Positions 17,188 through 24,975 are shown, counted from the stretch's first letter. The stretch: 36,088 nt of DNA from Halomonas sp. UBA3074 (GCF_002366715.1 NZ_DFBS01000043.1:1-36088); one strand, 5' to 3'. The notes: generated from the letters alone by a model not told the origin. A program made the numbers and translations.

Positions 17188-18129
17188 ATGATTACCGCCT
17201 ACCTTACCCACCCAGACTGCTCATTGCATCATATGGGGCCGGAACATCCCGAAAGCCCTCAGCGTCTGGAGGCTATTCGCGCTCGCCTATCGCTTGCTGG
17301 TCTATTACAGCAGACCATGCAGGCAGATGCCAAAGAAGCCTGTGAAGAAGCCCTTACCCGCGTGCATCCCTTGCGTCACCTGCGCGCGCTTGAGAAGTGC
17401 TTACCCACAGAGGGCATCGTTAGCCTAGATAGCGATACAATGATGAATCCCAATAGCCTGCAAGCGGCGCGAGTGGCTGCGGGTGCGGTCATTCGTGGCG
17501 TTGACCAAGTCTTCAAACGCCAGGCCGACAATGTTTTCTGCGCGGTAAGACCGCCGGGGCATCATGCAGAAGCCAGCGATGCCATGGGGTTCTGCTTTTA
17601 TAACAATATTGCGGTCGGTGCCGCGCACGCCCGCGCCAAATACGGGGCTAAGCGGATTGCCATTCTGGATTTCGATGTGCATCAGTGTAACGGCACCATC
17701 GATATCTTTAAAAATGACCCGGAGGTGTTGATATGCACCAGCTTTCAATACCCCTTCTACCCATGGCGCTACCTGCGCAGCGAGTGGCAAAACGTGGTGA
17801 ATACTCCGCTGGAAGTAGGCACGGAGGGCCACGAGTTTCGCCGCATTGTAGAACGCCATTGGTTACCTGCGCTACATGCCTTTAAGCCTGACCTTGTGAT
17901 GATTTCCGCAGGCTTTGATGCGCATCGTGACGACCCGATGGGCGATGTTTGCTTGGAGGATGAGGATTTCTATTGGATCACACACTTGGCGATGGAAATT
18001 GCGACGCTCTATGCGGATAACCGAATTGTCTCGGTACTCGAAGGTGGCTATAACCCGAAATCACTGGCTAGCGGTGTAGAGGCGCATCTCAAAGCACTCT
18101 TGGGGCTACCTTTTGGGGAATTGCCATAG
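17188..18129 (+). CDS. Histone deacetylase-family amidohydrolase
   Basis: A 313-residue zinc hydrolase of the HDAC/acetylpolyamine amidohydrolase superfamily. Visible active-site parts are the histidine pair H125-H126 in RPPGHHAE, zinc ligands D163 and H165 in DFDVHQCNG, D244 in SAGFDAH, and the transition-state tyrosine Y288 in EGGY. The usual glycine after H-x in the zinc loop (DVHxGNG) is a cysteine here (C167). Bacterial members deacetylate acetylated lysines, polyamines or other acyl amines. It lies opposite a PatZ-type acetyltransferase and is followed by an XRE-cupin regulator, so a role in reversing protein or polyamine acylation is plausible but inferred. GGAG lies 8 nt upstream of the ATG. 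Confidence 0.9.
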   Translation: MITAYLTHPDCSLHHMGPEHPESPQRLEAIRARLSLAGLLQQTMQADAKEACEEALTRVHPLRHLRALEKCLPTEGIVSLDSDTMMNPNSLQAARVAAGAVIRGVDQVFKRQADNVFCAVRPPGHHAEASDAMGFCFYNNIAVGAAHARAKYGAKRIAILDFDVHQCNGTIDIFKNDPEVLICTSFQYPFYPWRYLRSEWQNVVNTPLEVGTEGHEFRRIVERHWLPALHAFKPDLVMISAGFDAHRDDPMGDVCLEDEDFYWITHLAMEIATLYADNRIVSVLEGGYNPKSLASGVEAHLKALLGLPFGELP

Positions 18130-18239
18130 CTAAGGCCCATTGGCACCTGTTTGGTGAGCATCTTCCCGCTTCTAGGCTGTGCTATCATGCGCTTCTTACG
18201 ACACACGCCTAAGCTATCGCCGCCAACGTGACGAGCCTT

Positions 18240-18872
18240 ATGACCGCAACTTCTGAAGAGCATGCCGCACTGCGTATCGCATCGGGAAGCAAACCCTTTG
18301 TTGAGCCGCTGCGCCTTGGTGAACGGCTCAAACAAATTCGCTTGGCCAATCAGTGGACCCTGGAAGACGTTAGCCAGTGCACGGGGCTAGCGCGCTCTAC
18401 GCTATCCAAAATTGAAAATGACCAAGTCTCCCCTACCTTCAGCGTGGTTCAAAAGCTAACCACCGGCCTGAATATCGACCTCCCCCAGCTGCTGACGCCG
18501 CCCAAGCGGGAGCGTTATACCATGGGGCGGCGGGATCTAACCCGTAAAGGAAAAGGCCAGCTACACCCAACACCGACTTACGAGCACGAACTGCTGGGGC
18601 ATCAACTGGCGCAAAAGCGCATGATACCTTTCAAAACCATCGTACGGGCGCGTAGCTTTGATGAGTACCACCAGTGGGTGCGCCATGATGGTGAAGAGTT
18701 CTTGATGGTGCTGCATGGCGATATCATGCTCTACACCGAATTTTACGCCCCGCTGCTGTTAGCAGAGGGTGACAGCATCTATTTTGATAGCGACATGGGG
18801 CATGCACTGGTCTCTACCAGCCAAGATGATGCAGTAGTGCTTTCCGTGTGTACCCGTGGCGATGCGGCGTAG
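18240..18872 (+). CDS. XRE-family regulator with C-terminal cupin
   Basis: About 210 residues. An N-terminal helix-turn-helix of the Cro/CI type spans about 30-85 (RLGERLKQIRLANQWTLEDV, GLARSTLSKIENDQVSPTF). A C-terminal cupin spans about 125-205 (HDGEEFLMVLHGDIMLYT, EGDSIYFDSDMGHALVST). This layout is that of PuuR-like and other small-molecule-responsive repressors, where the cupin senses a metabolite. It follows the deacetylase-fold gene by about 100 bp, so it may respond to polyamines or acylated compounds; that is inference. The start is uncertain: ATG 18240 or the in-frame GTG 18228 four codons upstream, neither with a strong ribosome binding site. Confidence 0.88.
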   Translation: MTATSEEHAALRIASGSKPFVEPLRLGERLKQIRLANQWTLEDVSQCTGLARSTLSKIENDQVSPTFSVVQKLTTGLNIDLPQLLTPPKRERYTMGRRDLTRKGKGQLHPTPTYEHELLGHQLAQKRMIPFKTIVRARSFDEYHQWVRHDGEEFLMVLHGDIMLYTEFYAPLLLAEGDSIYFDSDMGHALVSTSQDDAVVLSVCTRGDAA

Positions 18873-18890
18873 CTAGCCAAACAGTGCGTT

Positions 18891-19241
18891 CTACAGGCAA
18901 TTGGTAGGCTTGGGCAGCCCCGCTAGGCGAGCAATCCTTTTGGCGGGGCTGCCAGGGAATAGCTTCATCAAATGGATCGAACGCCCTTTCTCTTCGCCCA
19001 GCGCATTTTTGGTTGCCTTGACGAGTGGGCGCATGGCCGGTGCCATTTCGTAGCGCTGGTAGAAGGCCCGCACCACATCAATCACTTCCCAATGTTCAGC
19101 AGTAAGCGTCAAGCCTTCCTCTTCAGCCATCAAATTGGCAACGGATTCGCCCCAATCCGATTGATTAACTAAATATCCCTCTGGGTCGAGCGGATACTTT
19201 TTTTCTGAATCAAGATAACGGTATATTTTCGGTTCCGACAT
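18891..19241 (-). CDS. tusE: Sulfur relay protein TusE (DsrC-like)
   Basis: A 116-residue DsrC/TusE protein. The body carries LTAEHWEVIDVVRAFYQRYEMAPAMRPLV and the C-terminal arm ends PKPTNCL, with the single penultimate cysteine C115 that receives sulfur. The second arm cysteine of dissimilatory DsrC is absent, so this is the TusE type. TusE takes persulfide sulfur from TusBCD and passes it to MnmA for 2-thiolation of tRNA wobble uridine. It is the last gene of tusDCBE, starting 3 nt after the tusB stop. No intrinsic terminator is obvious in the 18 bp separating it from the convergent regulator. Confidence 0.93.
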   Translation of the reverse strand: MSEPKIYRYLDSEKKYPLDPEGYLVNQSDWGESVANLMAEEEGLTLTAEHWEVIDVVRAFYQRYEMAPAMRPLVKATKNALGEEKGRSIHLMKLFPGSPAKRIARLAGLPKPTNCL

Positions 19242-19244
19242 GCT

Positions 19245-19532
19245 TCAATACCAGGTAACTGTCTTTAGGTGTTGTTCGGTAAGCGATACAAAATCGTCCA
19301 TTTCTATCGTCGGCAGTTGGTGCATGGCAGCCATGCTGGTAAGCCCACGCGAGGTGAGGTCTTCCGCCAGCATAAAAATGCGCGACTGATAGTGTTGCCA
19401 TGCCACCCAAGTAGGATCAAGTGCCGCAGTGACCGCCTCTTCAATTAGCAGCACGCTATCTTGCTCCCCTATCGCTTGCTGCATTTCGAAAGATGCCCTG
19501 CTGTGAGGCCCCTTGGTAAGGATGTGTAACAT
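19245..19532 (-). CDS. tusB: Sulfur relay protein TusB (DsrH-like)
   Basis: A 95-residue DsrH/TusB protein beginning MLHILTKGP and ending KTVTWY, both typical of the family. TusB forms the hexameric TusBCD complex with TusC and TusD in the cytoplasm. I start at ATG 19532, which aligns with the known MLHxL start; ATG 19535 directly before it is equally possible. GGGG precedes both. The open frame extends far into tusC, but that extension is a shadow. Confidence 0.9.
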   Translation of the reverse strand: MLHILTKGPHSRASFEMQQAIGEQDSVLLIEEAVTAALDPTWVAWQHYQSRIFMLAEDLTSRGLTSMAAMHQLPTIEMDDFVSLTEQHLKTVTWY

Positions 19533-19545
19533 CATCGTTACCCCA

Positions 19546-19911
19546 CTAAAAGTTGAGTATGTTGGCGTGTTGCTGGAATAAGTTAGGTATCTCCCGCTCA
19601 GGGATAACAGTAACCCCGTCCACCAACCTGTCAGAGGGGATATGAAACGCTTGCAGTGCTTCTTCGGCGACCCAAAGCTTGTCAATATCGTACATTTCTA
19701 ACATATCGATGGTCGGAAGGGTCGCCTTTTGCCCAGGCGCCCCACTGCTCTGCTCCTTCATTAGCGCCAGTATTCCCTGCCCCATAAAAAGCAAATGAAC
19801 AGGTTGACCAAACGCAGCGGCCACCAAGGCGGCATCTAGCCCTTCACGCAACCAATTAGAGCCGTGGGGAGCGTGTCGGATAATCACTAATAGCGCATTA
19901 GGGGTCGCCAT
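19546..19911 (-). CDS. tusC: Sulfur relay protein TusC (DsrF-like)
   Basis: A 121-residue DsrF/TusC protein with the family opening (ALLVIIRHAPHGSNWLREGLD), a central PVHLLFMGQGILALM strand and the C-terminal NLFQQHANILNF. It is part of the TusBCD sulfur carrier complex. I prefer ATG 19911, which has GAGGAG at good spacing; it starts 12 nt after the tusD stop. The frame open to 19926 would overlap tusD slightly. Confidence 0.92.
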   Translation of the reverse strand: MATPNALLVIIRHAPHGSNWLREGLDAALVAAAFGQPVHLLFMGQGILALMKEQSSGAPGQKATLPTIDMLEMYDIDKLWVAEEALQAFHIPSDRLVDGVTVIPEREIPNLFQQHANILNF

Positions 19912-19922
19912 GTAATCTCCTC

Positions 19923-20312
19923 TCAAGCAAACGTAATGAGCCGGTCGGCGCGTTGCTGTAAGGCATGCAACTGGCCAAGGCCGGTTAACTCAAAGGGGGA
20001 AAAGACATTGTACGTCTGCTTACCGTGGCGTTGCGCCTCGGATTCATTCATTAATCCGCGCCTCAGTGCGGCGGCGATGCACACGTCCAACGGAGTAGCA
20101 TGCTGCTGATTCAATTCCAGCCAAGCGTTATGGAGGTTGAGTTCGTCCTGAGGAGGCGCCATCAAGGAAGACGCATTATGAACGCCATCGTGATAGAAAA
20201 ACACACCCGCCAATTGATGCCCACGTGATAGCACGGCGTGCGCAAAACGCAATGCAGAGTGTGGTGCCGGGCTACTGTACGGCGCGCCCATCACTAATAA
20301 ACCGTACTGCAT
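19923..20312 (-). CDS. tusD: Sulfur relay protein TusD (DsrE-like)
   Basis: A 129-residue DsrE/TusD protein, first gene of tusDCBE. The catalytic cysteine is C78 in PLDVCIAAALRRG, at the same position as the active cysteine of E. coli TusD. TusD accepts sulfur from TusA and passes it to TusE. The N-terminal QYGLLVMGAPYSSPAPHSALR is typical. The upstream 54 bp to the yccA terminator must carry the promoter of the operon, but no clear -35/-10 pair stood out. Confidence 0.93.
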   Translation of the reverse strand: MQYGLLVMGAPYSSPAPHSALRFAHAVLSRGHQLAGVFFYHDGVHNASSLMAPPQDELNLHNAWLELNQQHATPLDVCIAAALRRGLMNESEAQRHGKQTYNVFSPFELTGLGQLHALQQRADRLITFA

Positions 20313-20366
20313 CTCTAGATACCTAGTCGTTGATGAAAAGGAATTGATGCCCCGTAGTGGTGGCCT

Positions 20367-20398
20367 AAAAAAAAGACAGACCCTAAAGAGGGCCTGTC
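20367..20398 (-). terminator. Intrinsic terminator of yccA (minus strand)
   Basis: The stem GACAG-A-CCCT (20375-20384) pairs with AGGG-C-CTGTC (20389-20398) across a 4-nt loop. It is followed on the minus strand by eight T (A-run 20367-20374). It lies just past the Bax inhibitor gene and separates it from tusD. Confidence 0.88.
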
Positions 20399-20421
20399 GT
20401 TGCTTCTAATGCTGCCGAGAA

Positions 20422-21102
20422 TCAATCGTTGCTCATGATGCCTAAAATGGAAAGTAGGCTCACAAACAGGTTATAGATTGATACATAGAGCGTTACGGTA
20501 GCGAGAATGTAATTGGTTTCACCAGCACGGTGAATAATCTCGCTGGTTTGATACAGAATGGCGGCTGAAGCAAACAATACAAAGCCCGCCGAAACCATCA
20601 GTGATAGCGCAGGAATGTTAAAGAAGAAACCAGCGACCATAGCAAGAATCAACACGATGGCACCGGCCATCAAGAAGTTGCTTAGGAAGCTGAAGTCTTT
20701 TTTGGTGGTCAATGCGACTGCCGAAAGACCCACAAACGTCAGGCCAGTCATGGCCAGGGCGTTCATAATCAACGCGCCGCCATTGGGCAGGGTTAGGTAA
20801 GCAGAAAGAATCGGCCCTAACGTGAACCCCATGAAGCCTGTGAAAGCGAACGTAGCCAACAAGCCCGCCGCCGAGTTCGCGGTTTTGTGGACGAGGAACA
20901 TCAGGCCGTAGGCACCAATAAAGAACACAAAAATGTTCATCTGCTGAATGCCAAGTGCAACAGCGGCACCTGCGGTCACTGCTGAAAACAGCAGTGTCAT
21001 TGCCAGTAGTGCGTAAGTATTACGCAACACCTTGTTAGTACTGACACTGTTGGCAACGCCGCCCGACTGGGGACGTGCCATACGTGAATCATTGTAAGCC
21101 AT
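20422..21102 (-). CDS. yccA: YccA-type Bax inhibitor-1 family protein
   Basis: A 226-residue inner-membrane protein with seven hydrophobic segments after a short polar N-terminus (MAYNDSRMARPQ). The conserved GFTLGPILSAYL and the C-terminal ILYQTSEIIHRAGETNYILATVTLYVSIYNLF identify the BI-1/TMBIM family. E. coli YccA modulates the FtsH membrane protease. I use ATG 21102, preceded by GGGAG; the open frame to 21141 has no support. It is upstream of tusDCBE on the same strand, echoing the yccA-tusE neighbourhood of enterobacteria, but a strong terminator splits them. Confidence 0.92.
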   Translation of the reverse strand: MAYNDSRMARPQSGGVANSVSTNKVLRNTYALLAMTLLFSAVTAGAAVALGIQQMNIFVFFIGAYGLMFLVHKTANSAAGLLATFAFTGFMGFTLGPILSAYLTLPNGGALIMNALAMTGLTFVGLSAVALTTKKDFSFLSNFLMAGAIVLILAMVAGFFFNIPALSLMVSAGFVLFASAAILYQTSEIIHRAGETNYILATVTLYVSIYNLFVSLLSILGIMSND

Positions 21103-21275
21103 GTGTTCATGCTCCCTAATGGTATTTCCAACAACTGACAAGAATGCCGTTGCCGAGTTCCAGACGCAAGTCTTTGTCTATCTTACACAGTCTACCGAAC
21201 AAATGGTTATTCAACGTTGAATCAGTTAACCCACCATCGGCTATGCTTTATCAACATTCGATTGGACACAAAAAC

Positions 21276-22034
21276 ATGAAAAAAATTCTACTCCCAGGCA
21301 GCGCTTTAGCACTCTTCTTCTTAGCGCTGCCGGCTTCAGCATTCACCCCTGCGGGGCAAGACATTGCTTACAACGTCAACGGTGAAGATTTTCAGGGCTA
21401 TTTCATCACTGGCGGTGAAAACGCAAAAGGCAGCGTATTGATTGTTCATGACTGGGATGGTCTGGATGACTATGAGCGCCAGCGCGCAGACATGCTGGCC
21501 GATGAAGGGTATGACGTGTTTGCAGTCGACCTTTATGGCGAAGGAAACCGCCCGCAGGAAGTCGACGCTAAGCGGGCGGCCACTAACCGCCTCTACCAGG
21601 ATAGAGAACGCATGCGCGCTCTAACGCTGGGAGGCCTGGAACAGGCAAGGGAACAGGGCGCTGCCGAACAAACGGTGATCATGGGCTACTGTTTTGGCGG
21701 CGCCGTAACGCTAGAGATCGCCCGCTCCGGTGAAGCCGACAACATCGCTGCCTACGCCAGTTTTCATGGTGGGCTGACCACACCGGAAGGCCAAGCGTAT
21801 GCCAGTGAAACGGCTCCCCTCTTCATCGCTCATGGCGGTGCGGACAGCTCGGTGAGCTTAGCGGATGTGGCGACGTTGGCGGAAGAGCTTGAAACCGCAG
21901 GTGTGACGTATGAAGTAGGCATCTATTCAGGCGCGCCCCACGCCTTTAGTGTATTTGGCAGCGACGCTTACCACGAACGCGCAGATCAGCGCTCATGGGC
22001 GACCTTTAACGCTTGGCTTGATGAAGTGCTTTAA
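21276..22034 (+). CDS. Exported dienelactone hydrolase-family protein
   Basis: A 252-residue alpha/beta hydrolase. Residues 1-22 form a signal peptide (MKKILLPGSALALFFLALPA then SAF), so the enzyme is probably periplasmic. The dienelactone hydrolase core follows: VLIVHDWDGLDDYERQRADMLA, nucleophile C139 in GYCFGG, D190 in HGGADSSVS and H222 in GAPHAFSV, the Cys-Asp-His triad of the family. The physiological ester or lactone substrate is unknown. The ATG lacks a strong ribosome binding site, but the signal peptide fixes it; a frame open from 21144 is not supported. It is divergent from yccA. Confidence 0.9.
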   Translation: MKKILLPGSALALFFLALPASAFTPAGQDIAYNVNGEDFQGYFITGGENAKGSVLIVHDWDGLDDYERQRADMLADEGYDVFAVDLYGEGNRPQEVDAKRAATNRLYQDRERMRALTLGGLEQAREQGAAEQTVIMGYCFGGAVTLEIARSGEADNIAAYASFHGGLTTPEGQAYASETAPLFIAHGGADSSVSLADVATLAEELETAGVTYEVGIYSGAPHAFSVFGSDAYHERADQRSWATFNAWLDEVL

Positions 22035-22041
22035 ATGCAAA

Positions 22042-22073
22042 AACCCTAGCGGGGGCTTCGCGCCACTAGGGTT
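22042..22073. terminator. Hairpin after dienelactone hydrolase gene
   Basis: The stem AACCCTAG (22042-22049) / CTAGGGTT (22066-22073) begins 8 bp past the stop. There is no convincing T-run after it, so it may be a weak or bidirectional terminator. Confidence 0.45.
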
Positions 22074-22121
22074 CAATGAAAGTGTTGTTGTTACTTTGTC
22101 TTTTATAGCGCTATCTTTCTT

Positions 22122-22292
22122 CTAACTCTGTATTTCTTCTTCGTCATCTTTCTCCTCTTTATGGGGCGTGACGGTGGTGGTCGCCGTTTGCCGCGCATCT
22201 TGGGGAGAATTATAAAGCCGAGCATCAATTACATGCAGCACCGCCAATTGCGCAAATAACACCGCAAAACAGACGATTAAACCTTTTAACAT
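22122..22292 (-). CDS. Small single-pass membrane protein (56 aa), hypothetical
   Basis: A 56-residue reading frame. It starts MLKGLIVCFAVLFAQLAVLH (one membrane helix or uncleaved signal) and continues with a polar linker containing TATTTVTPH and an acidic end KEEKDDEEEIQS. AGGAAA precedes the ATG on the minus strand. The hydrophobic-then-acidic composition and ribosome binding site support a real gene. I do not recognise a family. It faces the hydrolase gene and has no obvious partner. Confidence 0.55.
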   Translation of the reverse strand: MLKGLIVCFAVLFAQLAVLHVIDARLYNSPQDARQTATTTVTPHKEEKDDEEEIQS

Positions 22293-22528
22293 GGCGGTTT
22301 TTCCTGAGGGGTAGTGTTAAACGCATAGTAGCTCATCGTTGGCCAAACACAATCTATTTAAGCGTCAAAAATGCTCCCGCCTCGCAGTCTGTAAATCAGG
22401 CAAAGCAGCCTTGGGTGGCGTAACGCAAACAGCGTAAAGACACGTGGCGCCCTGCTCTCCATGCATTACTCACCTCCATTCAAAAGATGGTCTACAGTAA
22501 AGGTGTCTCAAAACCCAAGGAGAGGATA

Positions 22529-22717
22529 ATGTCGACGTTTATTGTCTACAGAGCCGTCAAGGAAGGTGCGGAGATCGATTCACAGCCCGAGTGGTGGATA
22601 GTCGATACTCGTGAGGCGAGTGATAGAGACGGCGAGCTGGTTAGGCACCGCTGCGCAACGAAGCCTGAAGCCGATTCAGAAGTGCAAGCGCTCAACCAAC
22701 AGTATGACGCCACTTGA
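22529..22717 (+). CDS. Small hypothetical protein (62 aa)
   Basis: A 62-residue soluble protein (MSTFIVYRAVKEGAEIDSQP, then WWIVDTREASDRDGELVRH) with normal composition. The ATG has an excellent ribosome binding site (AAGGAGAGG), and a terminator follows directly. The frame is open further upstream, but the ribosome binding site decides the start. I do not recognise the family. Confidence 0.7.
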   Translation: MSTFIVYRAVKEGAEIDSQPEWWIVDTREASDRDGELVRHRCATKPEADSEVQALNQQYDAT

Positions 22718-22727
22718 GCAGGAGATT

Positions 22728-22749
22728 GGAGGCCGCGCTGGCCTCCTTT
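22728..22749 (+). terminator. Intrinsic terminator after 62-aa gene
   Basis: The stem GGAGGCC (22728-22734) / GGCCTCC (22740-22746) has a 5-nt loop and is followed by TTT, 10 bp past the stop. Confidence 0.75.
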
Positions 22750-22789
22750 CGCTCATGACAGGCGCGCTAAGCAATTCAAGCACGTGGTG

Positions 22790-22996
22790 CTAGTCCTTAA
22801 CCGAGACAGTACGCAGATCATCGACCGTCACTCCTTCTGGCAAATCTGAGACGTCGCCAGGCAGCCACACCGGAGAAAGGTCACTGTCTTCTCTGCCATC
22901 GTCAAAATGATGACCAGGAATACGGTAAACGACGCGGTTATGGTGATGATCCCAGGCAAATACACGATCCATATGCTTATCCCGATAGTTGAACAT
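22790..22996 (-). CDS. Small hypothetical protein (68 aa)
   Basis: A 68-residue protein rich in His and Asp (MFNYRDKHMDRVFAWDHHHN, ...VYRIPGHHFDDG) and ending in a Val/Asp-rich tail. Composition looks like a real cytoplasmic protein, and no other frame is convincing here. The ribosome binding site (AAGAAA) is weak. Family not recognised. The His cluster could bind metal, but that is speculation. Confidence 0.55.
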   Translation of the reverse strand: MFNYRDKHMDRVFAWDHHHNRVVYRIPGHHFDDGREDSDLSPVWLPGDVSDLPEGVTVDDLRTVSVKD

Positions 22997-23105
22997 ATTT
23001 CTTGTGACACACTCCAGGGGTGTGATGTTCCCAGTGACTAATCGCCACCGATGCCTTAGATGATGGTAAATTCGTTAAGGAAACGCTTATGACAAGGAGT
23101 CATCA

Positions 23106-23276
23106 ATGAAAATACTTACCGCCCTTTGCCTGCTTATCTTCATGCTGGCAGGCTGTAGCACTGGCCCCACCTCTTCCAGAACCGCAGATTGCCGTAAGCT
23201 TGCTGAAGAATCCGGAGACACAATGGCCTACGGTGACTGTATCCGCGGCACACAGGTTAATAAAGCCGGGTTCTAA
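23106..23276 (+). CDS. Small putative lipoprotein (56 aa)
   Basis: A 56-residue frame with a classic lipoprotein signal: MKILTALCLLIFMLAGCSTG, with the lipobox LAGC ending at C17. The mature part is only about 40 residues with two further cysteines (C29, C45). AAGGAG lies 6 nt before the ATG. Probably an inner- or outer-membrane-anchored small lipoprotein of unknown role. Confidence 0.7.
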   Translation: MKILTALCLLIFMLAGCSTGPTSSRTADCRKLAEESGDTMAYGDCIRGTQVNKAGF

Positions 23277-23308
23277 TAGACTCTCCAAGCTATTCTATAG
23301 GTGGCCGT

Positions 23309-23635
23309 TTGAAGGATCCGCATGAGGGCAAAGACCCGCAAGAGGCGCTACGGGTAAGGCTCAATAAAAGCTTACGAGAGCGCAGAGCTGCAGCGGCGCG
23401 TAGAAAAGTTGGCGCTCGCGCCACCCGGCAGCAGTTTTTGGAAGCAACGCGCAATGTGGGCGTTATCGTTGTGGCCACCTGCTTTACCGCGGATTGGGTG
23501 GTGACCAACCCCAGCTTGAATACGGATAATGTTTGGATGGGCGTGGGGCTAGGTATACTCTTGATCTTTGTGGGGTCGTTCGGCTATGGTTACGTAGAGC
23601 GGGACAAAACCTCAGATGAGGAAAGTAAGCCATGA
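23309..23635 (+). CDS. Small membrane protein (108 aa), hypothetical
   Basis: A 108-residue protein. The N-terminal half is very basic (RLNKSLRERRAAAARRKVGA) and is followed by two membrane segments (VGVIVVATCFTADWVV and WMGVGLGILLIFVGSFGYGY) and a polar tail. The start is a TTG with AGGTGG upstream; no ATG is available in the basic region. The stop overlaps the start of a 47-residue gene (ATGA), so the two are probably co-translated. Function unknown. Confidence 0.65.
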   Translation: MKDPHEGKDPQEALRVRLNKSLRERRAAAARRKVGARATRQQFLEATRNVGVIVVATCFTADWVVTNPSLNTDNVWMGVGLGILLIFVGSFGYGYVERDKTSDEESKP

Positions 23636-23775
23636 ATGAAATTATTCTTGCCAGTATGTTGATGAGCCTTGCAATCGTATCCGGTGGCATGGTTTGGAGC
23701 CAGCACCGTGAACACCATGGTAAAAAATCACTTACCGAGAGCGCATTTTCCTGGATTGCCAAGCGCTTTGCTTGA
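23632..23775 (+). CDS. Very small membrane protein (47 aa)
   Basis: A 47-residue frame starting MNEIILASMLMSLAIVSGGM (one membrane helix) and ending with a basic tail (SWIAKRFA). Its ATG overlaps the stop of the preceding membrane protein gene. A terminator follows 20 bp later. The overlap and hydrophobic start support translation; function unknown. Confidence 0.55.
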   Translation: MNEIILASMLMSLAIVSGGMVWSQHREHHGKKSLTESAFSWIAKRFA

Positions 23776-23797
23776 TGGCTACAGCCCATGACTATCA

Positions 23798-23830
23798 AAG
23801 GGTCGCTACTAGCGGCCCTTTTTGTTTTTT
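23798..23830 (+). terminator. Intrinsic terminator after the two small membrane genes
   Basis: The stem AAGGGTCGCT (23798-23807) / AGCGGCCCTT (23811-23820), with one mismatch and a 3-nt loop, is followed by a long T-rich run. Confidence 0.85.
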
Positions 23831-23913
23831 TAGCCCATGCTAAAACGCTAGTTCGCGACGTCCGCGCCCGCTTAAAAATATACACGCTATTACCGCTACT
23901 TTAAGGGACCCCA

Positions 23914-24975
23914 ATGCCTGTCATCCAGCGACTGCTTCGTGTCCTCAAAGCCTCGACGCTTCAAATCTCATGGACCTTTCTTCTGCTCGTCGTCCTGGCC
24001 CACATGGGGACGACGTGGGGGCTTTTTTTGCTCGTGGGCGAAGCAATGGCCGATTCCCTTTCAGATTGGGTTTATTTTTACGTGGTGGTGGCCAGCACCG
24101 TTGGGTTCGGTGATTTCAGCCCAGAAACAGTGGCCGGCAAATGGATCGCTACGCTCTACCTAATCCCTGGCGGTATTTCACTGTTTGCGGCATTAATCGG
24201 TAAAGCCACGGTCACACTTTCAACTTTTTGGAGACTCCAGATGCAAGGCAAAGGCGATTTTAGCCACCTGAGCGGTCATACCCTTGTCATCGGCTGGCAT
24301 GGCGAAACCACAGAGCGGATTTTGGATATTCTCAAAGCCGACAAAAGCCTGCCTGATGAGATAGTGCTGTGTGTCACAAAAGAGATGAGCAATCCACGCC
24401 CCGCTGATCTTAAATTCATTAAGGGCGAGAGTTTTTCCAATGCGGACTTGCTCAAACGAGCAGGCGTTGAGCACGCGAGCCGCATTATCATCTATGACAC
24501 CAGCGATGACCGTGTTGCAACAGTCGCACTCAGTGCTTACAGCCTGAAAGGGGATGGCGCCCATATTGTCGCTCACTGCGCCAATCCGGATACTGCCGCT
24601 ATGCTACGTCGCACTTTGCCCGGTATTGAGTGCACCCAAGCGCTCGCCTTAGAAATGCTGGTTCGCTCCGCTTCGGATGCCGGGATTTCGAGGGTGGTCA
24701 ATGAACTGCTTGCCGTTGATCGTGGCGCTACGCAGTATCAAACGAAACTCACTGACCCGCCCGAGGGGGCCACGTTTGGCAACCTGTTTGTACAGGCGAA
24801 AAAGGTCTGTAATGCGACCATCTTAGGGTTGGCCAATAGTAATGATGATAGCGACGGCAGTATGCTGAATCCAGCTACTGACCGCCCACTACAAGATGGC
24901 GACATTTTGTACTACATGGCCAATACGCGACTATCAGAACGACAGCTAGGTGACCTGCTTAACGAAGCCCGCTAG
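23914..24975 (+). CDS. Two-TM potassium channel with RCK/TrkA-N domain
   Basis: A 353-residue protein. The pore module is at the N-terminus: a first helix (ISWTFLLLVVLAHMGTTWG), the selectivity filter T62-V-G-F-G-D67 and a second helix (IATLYLIPGGISLFAALIG). A cytoplasmic RCK (TrkA-N-like) regulatory domain starts near residue 120 (LSGHTLVIGWHGETTERILD), and a second, RCK-C-like part follows. Such channels pass K+ under ligand or nucleotide gating and serve osmotic adaptation. Its RCK nucleotide loop reads VIGWHGE rather than GxGxxG, as in several RCK channels that bind other ligands. ATG with AAGGGA upstream. Confidence 0.88.
   Translation: MPVIQRLLRVLKASTLQISWTFLLLVVLAHMGTTWGLFLLVGEAMADSLSDWVYFYVVVASTVGFGDFSPETVAGKWIATLYLIPGGISLFAALIGKATVTLSTFWRLQMQGKGDFSHLSGHTLVIGWHGETTERILDILKADKSLPDEIVLCVTKEMSNPRPADLKFIKGESFSNADLLKRAGVEHASRIIIYDTSDDRVATVALSAYSLKGDGAHIVAHCANPDTAAMLRRTLPGIECTQALALEMLVRSASDAGISRVVNELLAVDRGATQYQTKLTDPPEGATFGNLFVQAKKVCNATILGLANSNDDSDGSMLNPATDRPLQDGDILYYMANTRLSERQLGDLLNEAR

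Noticed and set aside
21144..21275. Forty-four-residue N-terminal extension of the dienelactone hydrolase
   Set aside because: A signal peptide begins exactly at ATG 21276, and the extension has no family support.
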